In this document: positions 40,797 through 47,611 of the stretch, one piece after another
Layout: the number at the start of each line of letters is the position of its first letter
How positions within the stretch are numbered: position 1 is the stretch's first letter
Notes under the pieces: generated by a model
Told to the model about the DNA's origin: nothing
Database searches by the model: none
Seen by the model: only the letters and a program-made list of their open reading frames with translations
Assembly: GCA_001777665.1 (NCBI GenBank)
Contig: MFEQ01000004.1
Location: forward strand, 1-64,000
Direction: 5' to 3'
DNA: 64,000 bases
Source: Candidatus Doudnabacteria bacterium RIFCSPHIGHO2_02_FULL_42_25
GTDB taxonomy: Bacteria > Patescibacteria > Doudnabacteria > UBA920 > O2-02-FULL-48-8
Program-made: the position numbers and the translations under genes

Positions 40797-40900
40797 CTCT
40801 CTCCTGCCAGGAGAGAGTGGCCGAAGGCCGAGAGAGGTGCTTTAGCCACCCCACCCCGTCCGGTCAATCGACCGGACGGCCCTCCCCTGTTAGGGGAGGG
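40797..40900. repeat. REPIN-like pair of palindromes, 5' side of DUF559 gene 2
   Basis: Two REP-like units in inverted orientation. First CTCTCTCC-TGCCA-GGAGAGAG with TGGCC-GAAG-GGCC-like hairpin and GAGAGAGG tail. Then the reverse unit: CCACCCC tail, CCGTCCGGTC-AATC-GACCGGACGG hairpin, CCCTCCCC-TGTTA-GGGGAGGG. The layout of two REPs head to head is that of a REPIN. Confidence 0.75.
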
Positions 40901-41075
40901 TGCGTTATTCTTTGGAATAAAAACAGCGACGTTGCCGCCGCTCATCTTTATTAACTCCCCTATTTCTAGGGTTCCGAATGTGTTACTAAGATATTATACC
41001 CCATGAAGGAGAATTATGCAAATTTGCTCTCGATTTGTTATTGCTATAAAATATAATAAATCAGAGGAGGCAACC

Positions 41076-41633
41076 ATGGACGAGCCGACTCGAACGAAGT
41101 TGACCGAGGAAATCTGGGAATGCCGTACTTTTGTACGGGCCTTGTGCTATCGGTCCGTATGGCGCGAGACGGATGCGGCCGGCCTTGCTGAAGATTTGAC
41201 TCAAGAAATCATGGTCAAAGCGTGGCGAGGCCTCGACAAGTTCAAGCAGAATGCCAAAATCAGTTCTTGGATGCACCGCATCGCGATCAATCACTGTCTG
41301 ACCTACCACAGGACACATCGCCGTCGATCAGTTTCGACTGACGACGTACTCTATGCCATCGAGGACTCGACAGATCACGTCTTAGAATTGCTCAATACCG
41401 GCGACTCTGAAAGCCGGTACATCAGCGACTTAAACGCACTTCGACAGGCCAGACGCTATTCGCAGTACCTCGACCCGTCTGAAAAAAAATTGTTCCACTC
41501 CTTATTAGTGGACAAAACTTGGGTTGAGTCCGCTCGAATGTTGGGCCTTAAACTCAGCGCCTACAAGTCACGGGTTCGTCGTCTAAGGAAACGACTTCAA
41601 GAGCTGAATGCAACAAATCCACGCCTTATGTAG
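41076..41633 (+). CDS. ECF-like RNA polymerase sigma factor, G+C-rich islet
   Basis: A 185-residue sigma-70 family protein with regions 2 and 4 only. Region 2: LAEDLTQEIMVKAWRGLDKFKQNAKISSWMHRIAINHCLTYHR. Region 4: YLDPSEKKLFHSLLVDKTWVESARMLGLKLSAYKSRVRRLRKRL, a helix-turn-helix. The start is set by GAGGAGG 5 bases before the ATG. The coding sequence is richer in G+C than the neighbours. No anti-sigma gene is adjacent. It is followed by a T-rich stretch (41651-41661) but no good hairpin. It may drive a small regulon, possibly other islet genes; that is speculation. Confidence 0.88.
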   Translation: MDEPTRTKLTEEIWECRTFVRALCYRSVWRETDAAGLAEDLTQEIMVKAWRGLDKFKQNAKISSWMHRIAINHCLTYHRTHRRRSVSTDDVLYAIEDSTDHVLELLNTGDSESRYISDLNALRQARRYSQYLDPSEKKLFHSLLVDKTWVESARMLGLKLSAYKSRVRRLRKRLQELNATNPRLM

Positions 41634-41659
41634 CAGTTGCTCGCAGGCGTTTTCTTTTT

Positions 41660-42178
41660 TCAATTTGAAAATCTTTTTATTAATAAATCTATATATGGCA
41701 TGGGAGACCATTCAGCTTTATTGTTTTTATTCGCTGCGACATTTTTTAAATCCATCCATTTGACTTCATCTACTTCCTCTTTTTCTAGCTTCAGATCTTT
41801 CAAATCACCCTCCCATCGATAAACATAGACGTATCGGAATTCTTTATTTAAACCATTATCCCATTTAATCGTTTCGACGAATTCTAAATCCTCTGGCTTT
41901 GCATTCAGTCCCGATTCTTCAAATAATTCCTGTCGAGCGTTTTCCAAAATATCTTGTCCTGCCAAACAATGCCCGCCAAAAGCCGGATCCCAACATCCAG
42001 GCGAGTGGACTTTCAACATCGAGCGCTTATTGCAAAGAATTTCGTTTTTGTCATTCATAACAATAATGTCCGTGCCCCTATGCCAAATTCCTTCAGCGTG
42101 AGCTTTTTCTCTAACCACTGATTCTATAGGCTGATTGTTTTCATCCACTGCAAAAATCAATTCTTGATTGTTGATCAT
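41660..42178 (-). CDS. NUDIX hydrolase (isopentenyl-diphosphate isomerase-like)
   Basis: A 172-residue NUDIX protein of the IDI/YfcD type: EKAHAEGIWHRGTDIIVMNDKNEILCNKRSMLKVHSPGCWDPAFGGHCLAGQDILENARQELFEESGL. The NUDIX box G-x5-E-x7-RELxEE is recognisable as GHCLAGQDILENARQELFEESG, with Q for R at the first position of REUxEE. In IDI relatives His and Cys bind Zn; here WHRG and CNKR are candidates. Isomerase activity is not established. Overlaps the following hydrolase start by 4 bases. Confidence 0.82.
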   Translation of the reverse strand: MINNQELIFAVDENNQPIESVVREKAHAEGIWHRGTDIIVMNDKNEILCNKRSMLKVHSPGCWDPAFGGHCLAGQDILENARQELFEESGLNAKPEDLEFVETIKWDNGLNKEFRYVYVYRWEGDLKDLKLEKEEVDEVKWMDLKNVAANKNNKAEWSPMPYIDLLIKRFSN

Positions 42179-42777
42179 AGACTTTTAATATCTTCTATAA
42201 TCACGGGTAATTCTGGAAGATTAAAATGGCCAAACCCATCAAGAACTCGGACGGTTGCTTTTGGTAGAGCTTTGCGATAAATTTCTAAATCAGAAAACGG
42301 AACCATGTTATCATCTTTGCTGTGATATAAAAATATTTTATCTGCTTGAGATGATAACTTTTCTAGACTTTCAGGCAATGAAAAATCTAACAATCTATAC
42401 TCGGGCAAATTATCTTTGGCTGGTCCCGCTAAAAGAAAAACAGCTTTTATTTTCTTAGGAAAATCGTTCTCACTTAAATATTTCGCAAGAAATAACGCGC
42501 CTAGTGAACCGCCTATTAAAATAACACCATCATTTAAATACGAAATAAACTTTTCAAACCAAATTTTCCATTCAATATACTTGGCATTGCGCTTGCTCGG
42601 CATCTCTGGTCGAATAATTTGATAATCCGTCCCGAGTCGATCAGCTAAATTATCTTGCCAGCCCTTAACCCGCAAACCGTGCTTTTCAAAATCAATCTGC
42701 TTATTTTTAAGATAAGCTAAATATTCCTCGTGTGTCTCCCAATTATCGCCGCCATGAACCAATAAGATTTGTTGCAT
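42175..42777 (-). CDS. Alpha/beta hydrolase (RBBP9/YdeN type)
   Basis: A 200-residue serine hydrolase. It begins MQQILLVHGGDNWETHEEYL. The nucleophile elbow is LIGGSLGALFLAKYL, the aspartate is in HSKDDNMVPFSD and the histidine in GFGHFNLPE. The ATG at 42777 was chosen; an upstream in-frame extension is repeat and terminator sequence. Proteins of this family are small intracellular esterases with unknown substrates. It is coupled to the NUDIX gene. Confidence 0.85.
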   Translation of the reverse strand: MQQILLVHGGDNWETHEEYLAYLKNKQIDFEKHGLRVKGWQDNLADRLGTDYQIIRPEMPSKRNAKYIEWKIWFEKFISYLNDGVILIGGSLGALFLAKYLSENDFPKKIKAVFLLAGPAKDNLPEYRLLDFSLPESLEKLSSQADKIFLYHSKDDNMVPFSDLEIYRKALPKATVRVLDGFGHFNLPELPVIIEDIKSL

Positions 42778-42792
42778 ACAATAATCATAACA

Positions 42793-42812
42793 AAAAATCG
42801 CCCGCGAGGCGA
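42793..42812 (-). terminator. Hairpin with T-run before the hydrolase gene
   Basis: On the minus strand GTCGCCTCGCGGGCGAT is followed by six T, ending just upstream of the hydrolase start. It terminates transcription from the islet direction. Confidence 0.6.
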
Positions 42813-42823
42813 CTGGGCTATTT

Positions 42824-42849
42824 GCTACCATACTTGGTAGTATGGTAGC
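42824..42849. repeat. Palindrome copy 2 (GCTACCATACT family)
   Basis: GCTACCATACT-TGGT-AGTATGGTAGC, a perfect 11-base inverted repeat; TACCA/TGGTA is also nested at its centre. The mate is at 7098-7123. Confidence 0.75.
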
Positions 42850-42879
42850 ATTTGGCTATTTTGATGTTTGGTCTGAACG

Positions 42880-42907
42880 AAAAAAAGACCTGGCGTATGC
42901 CGCCAGG
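42880..42907 (-). terminator. Terminator of the 210-residue islet gene
   Basis: Minus strand CCTGGCG-GCATA-CGCCAGG followed by TCTTTTTTT, 10 bases after the stop. Confidence 0.88.
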
Positions 42908-42916
42908 CACGACCGA

Positions 42917-43549
42917 CTACTTCGTTGTCACGGCGATGATAGATCGGGCACGATCGTTTGTATTCAATGCCCGAAACCTCGCGTAGGACATCGAGTCCAG
43001 AATCGTGGCACCAACCTCATCGAGCCTGCTCGACGCCGAACTACGGATGATCCGATCAACCTCGGTAGGATTAGCGTGATGTGCATATTGGCGTACAGCA
43101 TTTTCGAGTAAACCTAGAGATAACTCGTCGAACTCTTCTGCTCTTAAACCGTAGCGATCACTGATCAGTCGACACGCCTTCTCGACAAAATAACCGTCGT
43201 CGTTTTTCCGTGTACCAGCTTCGCAGATCGCTGCTATGCCGAAGAACAACCCCGGCAAAGCTCCCATCACAAACCCCGAATTGTGCGAACGGTCAGGATG
43301 TTGAACGAAAGGACACACAAAAGTCCCAAGCCAATCATCCTGGTGCTCTGGGAACAGACGGTAGAGAGCCACGATGGCGCCCACTACGCGGTTTCTGTCT
43401 TGCGCCCTTGCCAGCACAGGATAGATTTCTTGCGCGTTGGAATGCGTCGGATTTCGGGCCTTAAGCGCGATAGACACGACCTCGTGTGCGAGCCGACTGT
43501 CGACCAGATACATTACTTCTTTCAGCACGTCACGTGGAATACTCAGCAT
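42917..43549 (-). CDS. Hypothetical protein (210 residues), G+C-rich islet
   Basis: 210 residues, all-helical by eye, beginning MLSIPRDVLKEVMYLVDSRL. A hydrophobic Gly-rich stretch (GFVMGALPGLFFGIAAIC, about residues 96-113) might be a buried or membrane helix. No family recognised. GAGGGA 4 bases before the ATG is the ribosome site. The leader holds two hairpins (GGAGT-GAA-ACTCC and CTGACA-TGCTGAG-TGTCAG) that could be regulatory. It has its own terminator, and its G+C is higher than that of the ABC exporter and hydrolase genes around it. Confidence 0.7.
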   Translation of the reverse strand: MLSIPRDVLKEVMYLVDSRLAHEVVSIALKARNPTHSNAQEIYPVLARAQDRNRVVGAIVALYRLFPEHQDDWLGTFVCPFVQHPDRSHNSGFVMGALPGLFFGIAAICEAGTRKNDDGYFVEKACRLISDRYGLRAEEFDELSLGLLENAVRQYAHHANPTEVDRIIRSSASSRLDEVGATILDSMSYARFRALNTNDRARSIIAVTTK

Positions 43550-43642
43550 ATTCCCTCATTTCTTTTGTCGAACTCCCTCTGCAGGAGTTTCACTCCTTAG
43601 GCACTGACACTCAGCATGTCAGCACCATGAGGATAGCATAAC

Positions 43643-43662
43643 AAAAAACCGCCCCGAGGGCG
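43643..43662 (-). terminator. Hairpin with T-run between the ABC permease and the islet
   Basis: Minus strand CGCCC-TCG-GGGCG followed by GTTTTTTG. It separates the exporter operon from the islet gene. Confidence 0.65.
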
Positions 43663-43693
43663 ATGTGTAAAAAATCCATTAACCTGGCAGCGA

Positions 43694-43789
43694 GGCACTT
43701 GGTAAAATTAGCTCTCGCAGGACGACGGTCCGAGAGCGCAGGCCAAAAATTCAGCAGAATTTTATGGCCGGTAATTTTACCAACGTGCC
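43694..43789. repeat. 96-base three-way-junction repeat, copy B
   Basis: Same length and folding as 9614-9709. Here the outer stem is GGCAC-TTGGTAAAATTA / TAATTTTACCAA-CGTGCC, with paired substitutions relative to copy A. It begins 8 bases after the ABC permease stop, the same placement as copy A after murC. Confidence 0.78.
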
Positions 43790-43797
43790 GAGCGTAA

Positions 43798-44880
43798 TTA
43801 TTGGCGTTTTTCTTCGAAGGAGAAGGTCCAGTTGGCTAAAATTACCAGGATGATGGCCCAGCCGATCATCCACCAAATATCAGTACTGATTTGCGCAAAA
43901 CTTGCGCCTTTGGTCATGACTTCCCTCATTGAGTGTGAAAGAAAAGTTAGCGGTAAATATTTCGCAATGTTCATAAGCCATGTCGGGAAAGATTCGATAG
44001 CAAAAAATGTTCCGCCCAAAAACAACATCGGGAAAGCGATGAGGTTTGCAAACACCGGTACTGACTCAACTGTCGATGCCATGCCTGATATGGCAAACCC
44101 GAGACCCAGAAACATCAATGAACCTAAAATAGCAATCAATGCTATCAGCCAATACGAACCTATAATTTGGACATTAAAAAATATAACTGCAATGCTGATA
44201 AATATTGCGGTTTGGATCAATGTAATCAGCAATCGCACTATGACATTGGAGAGAACAAATGTAGACGGTCGCATCGGGGTGGCAATCATTCGCTTGAGGA
44301 TTCCTTTTTCTTTGAAAGTGACAAACAAAAATGCCACAGTGAAAATCGTCATTTGCATGATCGAGAGAGCCACTAATCCCGGTAGCAAAAAATCGATATA
44401 CTTTAGATGATGAGAATTAATCTCTTCTTTATTAACAGTGAAATGATTGGCACCGCCACTTAGAGTTAGCGCAGTTTTATCGAGCATACCACTGATAATA
44501 TTTACTGCGGCCGCTGATTCTGCAGGTTCGTTGGCATTGGCCAAAACCTTGATTTCGCTCGGACCCGGAATTAAATCAGCTGGAATGATAAAAACAGCAG
44601 CACGCTTATCATCTTGAAGTGCTTTCCGCTCTTCGGACTCGATTCCTTCGTGGATTTCAAAAACCGGAACTTGTTTAATGCCCTCGATGAACTGCTTTGT
44701 TTGTGCACTGGGCGGTGCATTTAAAACAATTCCGACATCGAATTTGGTGGCACTGTCAAAATTGATTAAACCCAAAACTACCATCAGGAAAATTGGGAAA
44801 AAGAAAGTAAAATACATTGCCTGCTTGTTGCGGACAAACATTTTTATCGCGACGACAGTTAGTTTCCAAAGTGTAAACAT
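43798..44880 (-). CDS. ABC-2 type transporter permease
   Basis: A 360-residue ABC-2 permease. One N-terminal helix (MYFTFFFPIFLMVVLGLINF) is followed by a large extracytoplasmic domain (residues 45-165) and five C-terminal helices, the DrrB/NatB or linearmycin-exporter layout with a YhgE-like insert. It works with the ATPase encoded immediately upstream; 4 bases separate the genes, and CTAACGGG abuts its ATG. The cargo (drug, lipid or polymer) is unknown. Confidence 0.88.
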   Translation of the reverse strand: MFTLWKLTVVAIKMFVRNKQAMYFTFFFPIFLMVVLGLINFDSATKFDVGIVLNAPPSAQTKQFIEGIKQVPVFEIHEGIESEERKALQDDKRAAVFIIPADLIPGPSEIKVLANANEPAESAAAVNIISGMLDKTALTLSGGANHFTVNKEEINSHHLKYIDFLLPGLVALSIMQMTIFTVAFLFVTFKEKGILKRMIATPMRPSTFVLSNVIVRLLITLIQTAIFISIAVIFFNVQIIGSYWLIALIAILGSLMFLGLGFAISGMASTVESVPVFANLIAFPMLFLGGTFFAIESFPTWLMNIAKYLPLTFLSHSMREVMTKGASFAQISTDIWWMIGWAIILVILANWTFSFEEKRQ

Positions 44881-44884
44881 CCCG

Positions 44885-45811
44885 TTAGTCCCTTAATCCA
44901 TGGCCCGTTAGTTTCAAAAAGACATCTTCCAAAGTCGGCTGATGAAGTTGTAAGTCTACTAATTTTACTCCTGCTTCTCTGCTCAATTTAAATAAATCGG
45001 ATAACGTCGCTTCAGAATTATCTGTAGTTAATCGATAAGTATGATCTTCAGACTGAACAGAAGTAACCCCTGTTATTGCTTTTAGTTGTTCTATATCCAA
45101 AGGCTTATCCACCAAAAAATGAATAGACGTTGACAAACCAGGCAATTTCAAAAGATTTTGTGTAGTATCGAGAGCTATAATGTGAGCATGGTCCATGACC
45201 GCAATTCGATCACATAAAATCTCTGCTTCATCCATATAGTGGGTTGTCAGGACGACGGTTTTTCCTTTTTTGTTAATCTCTGTAATCAATTCCCAAAGAT
45301 TACGTCTGGCTTGAGGATCTAGGCCCGTGGTTGGCTCATCCAAAAATAAAACTTTCGGATCATTGACTAGAGCAGCAGCTATAGAAAATCTCTGCTTCTG
45401 TCCACCAGATAATTCTTTGTGCTGAGATTTTGCTTTTTCCTCGAGTTGGACTTCACGCAGCAATTCCATGGCATCAACTTTGCGGTTATAAAGAGCGCCG
45501 AAAGTTTCCAATAATTCTAATAAATTTAATCCTTCGAAAAACGAAGACGACTGCAACTGCACTCCAATCAACGATTTTACAGTTCGAGTATCTTTGCTGA
45601 CATCGTGCCCATCCAAAAAGGCCTGGCCAGATGTTATACCCTTCAGCCCTTCAATCATTTCTAGCGTAGTAGTCTTCCCTGCTCCATTTGGCCCGAGAAT
45701 ACCAAAAACCTCACCTTCATTAACCTCGAAGCTGATATTATCAACGGCAGTTAATCCGCCAGCTGGCGGACCGTATTTTTTCTTTAAATTTTTGACTTCA
45801 ATAATTGCCAC
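44885..45811 (-). CDS. ABC transporter ATP-binding protein
   Basis: A 308-residue ATPase of the DrrA/CcmA type. Walker A GPNGAGKTTTLEMI, signature HKELSGGQKQRFSIA, Walker B VLFLDEPTTGLDPQARR and the H-loop TTHYMDEAEIL are complete. A C-terminal domain (about 210-308) follows, as in drug and polysaccharide exporters. It pairs with the ABC-2 permease. Full length and likely functional. Confidence 0.96.
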   Translation of the reverse strand: MAIIEVKNLKKKYGPPAGGLTAVDNISFEVNEGEVFGILGPNGAGKTTTLEMIEGLKGITSGQAFLDGHDVSKDTRTVKSLIGVQLQSSSFFEGLNLLELLETFGALYNRKVDAMELLREVQLEEKAKSQHKELSGGQKQRFSIAAALVNDPKVLFLDEPTTGLDPQARRNLWELITEINKKGKTVVLTTHYMDEAEILCDRIAVMDHAHIIALDTTQNLLKLPGLSTSIHFLVDKPLDIEQLKAITGVTSVQSEDHTYRLTTDNSEATLSDLFKLSREAGVKLVDLQLHQPTLEDVFLKLTGHGLRD

Positions 45812-45858
45812 AGTTAAATATTATAGCGTATTTTGGAACGCCTGTCAAAGCCGAGTTC

Positions 45859-45899
45859 TTATTACTATTTACTACTTACTAGTTACTAATTTATTATTT
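45859..45899. repeat. TAGTAA word array at the 3' end of a surface-protein gene
   Basis: On the minus strand, about five TAGTAA/TAGTAG/TAATAA words. It provides the last codons (EIIN) and the TAG stop of the 45886 gene. Confidence 0.55.
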
Positions 45900-47604
45900 C
45901 ACCGGCTGGAAAACCATCAACATCGCCTTGTGGTAAGATAGTCGGTTTCGGATACCTCGCCCGTTTGTATGACGCGGCAGTGTACATGCGCTTCAAACCA
46001 TTTTCCATTTTATATATGGCGGAAGACTGATCGCCTTTGATCACTGTCCCATCGCGAGGTGGGAACAAACCTCCATTCGGAATGGCCATTAACTCCTCCG
46101 AGGAAACTGTCAACAGTGGGAAGAATCCAACCCCTCGTTGCTTCCAGACAAAAGCCGTCACTCCTCTTCGAGAATTGTCACGGAACCACCAAATCGTTGG
46201 GTCATCCGGAGTTTTCAGAGCGACCATATTAGGCGGTGTTAGAAACGGTCCAGATGCCATAGAAGACACTTCAACATCGGACAGTTTCATAATTTTCCCG
46301 AAAGAATATTTACGAGCAACAAATACAGCACCTGATATTGGTCGTTTTAATCCGGTATCAATAATATATACCGTGGGATTCGTCTCACTCATGATCAGGG
46401 TTCCATCTGTTGGAGTTTCATAACTACCGGTCGCATATGAATCGACTTCGGCTTGGGGTAGTATCATCACGTTGCTAGCTAACAATTTTCGTTGGGCGAA
46501 TACTGGGGCAGAAATGGGATGCTTTACTCCATCGCCAATTACATACGTTGTCGCATCGATATCACCTTTGAGCAAAGTGCCCTCAAGGGGAACCATTTGT
46601 TTTTCAGTTGGATATGAATCAAATTCTGTTTGGGAGACAATTATTACATTTGCAGTTTTGATGCCCCTCTGTCCCGCTACAAATGCAGAGAACGGCCGCT
46701 TCGTGCCATTATCTATGACATACTGTTGAATGTCGCCAACACGGATAATAACTGTTCCATTCGGGTATTTAAACCAAGTGGAATAAAATTTCCAAAAATT
46801 ATAATTGCCATTGTAGACGTGAGGGGTATATCGATAAAGCGCAGCCGTCGCGTAATTGCCCAAAGTTACTGTTTGCTGTTGTTGGACTCCACTATAACCA
46901 TTCAAAGTATTATCAAGCGTAATACTATCGCCCACTCTGGCGGTTCGGACTACAGGACGGCCATAGGTCGTATTTTGGGCATCTACCATAGGTCCGCGGC
47001 CGACTCGAGCACCACCAACTTCAGCTCTAAATGAGCGCATCAAGGAAGCTGCAGCGCCTAGCCATCGATTACCTTCTCCGTCGAAAGTTCCAAATAGTTG
47101 TCGATAGAAACCTAGGAAAATATCGCCGCAACCTTCGTAATCAGGACAGCCAAATCCTAACGAACGATCAAGCGCTCTTTGCAAACTACTGTCAGAATTA
47201 AAAGTTCCAGCAATTAAACTTTGTTCTTTTTGCAAAATTACTAAGATGACTTGAGGATTTAGCCCCCACTTCGCACCGGCATCGTAAATTAGCTCTGCGG
47301 CTGTACGCAGTCTGGTTAGGTTTGGTTGTGGATCTTCAAGCCCGACTTTCGTCAATGTATCTGCTTCTTTGAGTTTGATTAAAAATTCCGGAGTGGTATT
47401 GGCTAACACTGAACCCTTTAATTCCAAAAAGCTCTGAATTCCCGCAGCGGAACCAAACGTTCCGACATCAGCAAATGCTTCGTCAGGAATAATCAATCCG
47501 GGATTAAATGCAGAATCAGGCACCGCTTGAGCTAACGCTTGCAGGGGTGAAAATCCAATTTCCAGGCTCCAAAACACAATTAGCAACCATTTGATATTTT
47601 TCAT
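45886..47604 (-). CDS. Exported protein with lysozyme-like N-terminus and five ~50-residue C-terminal repeats
   Basis: 572 residues. A signal peptide (IKWLLIVFWSLEIGFSPLQALA) precedes a helical domain with WGLNPQVILVILQKEQSLI and FGCPDYEGCGDIF, resembling a transglycosylase or glucosaminidase fold; the catalytic Glu would be in QKEQSLI. From about residue 275 there are five to six repeats, each about 50 residues, with the pattern (D)GTLxKGD-x-xxVYVIxNGxKRPISxxVFxxRKxxxxxxxxxPxxEVDSY. The same repeats form the tail of the subtilase encoded next upstream (7 bases away). Probably acts on or binds cell wall. Confidence 0.75.
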   Translation of the reverse strand: MKNIKWLLIVFWSLEIGFSPLQALAQAVPDSAFNPGLIIPDEAFADVGTFGSAAGIQSFLELKGSVLANTTPEFLIKLKEADTLTKVGLEDPQPNLTRLRTAAELIYDAGAKWGLNPQVILVILQKEQSLIAGTFNSDSSLQRALDRSLGFGCPDYEGCGDIFLGFYRQLFGTFDGEGNRWLGAAASLMRSFRAEVGGARVGRGPMVDAQNTTYGRPVVRTARVGDSITLDNTLNGYSGVQQQQTVTLGNYATAALYRYTPHVYNGNYNFWKFYSTWFKYPNGTVIIRVGDIQQYVIDNGTKRPFSAFVAGQRGIKTANVIIVSQTEFDSYPTEKQMVPLEGTLLKGDIDATTYVIGDGVKHPISAPVFAQRKLLASNVMILPQAEVDSYATGSYETPTDGTLIMSETNPTVYIIDTGLKRPISGAVFVARKYSFGKIMKLSDVEVSSMASGPFLTPPNMVALKTPDDPTIWWFRDNSRRGVTAFVWKQRGVGFFPLLTVSSEELMAIPNGGLFPPRDGTVIKGDQSSAIYKMENGLKRMYTAASYKRARYPKPTILPQGDVDGFPAGEIIN

Positions 47605-47611
47605 TTATGAT

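Noticed and set aside
40787..40945. An N-terminal extension of the second DUF559 protein
   Set aside because: The extra residues are translated REPIN sequence; the family homology starts after the ATG at 40786.
44895..44912. CCCGTTAG near the ABC ATPase 3' end as another element end
   Set aside because: It codes for conserved residues of the ATPase (KLTGHG), and no inverted partner at about 100 bases was found.
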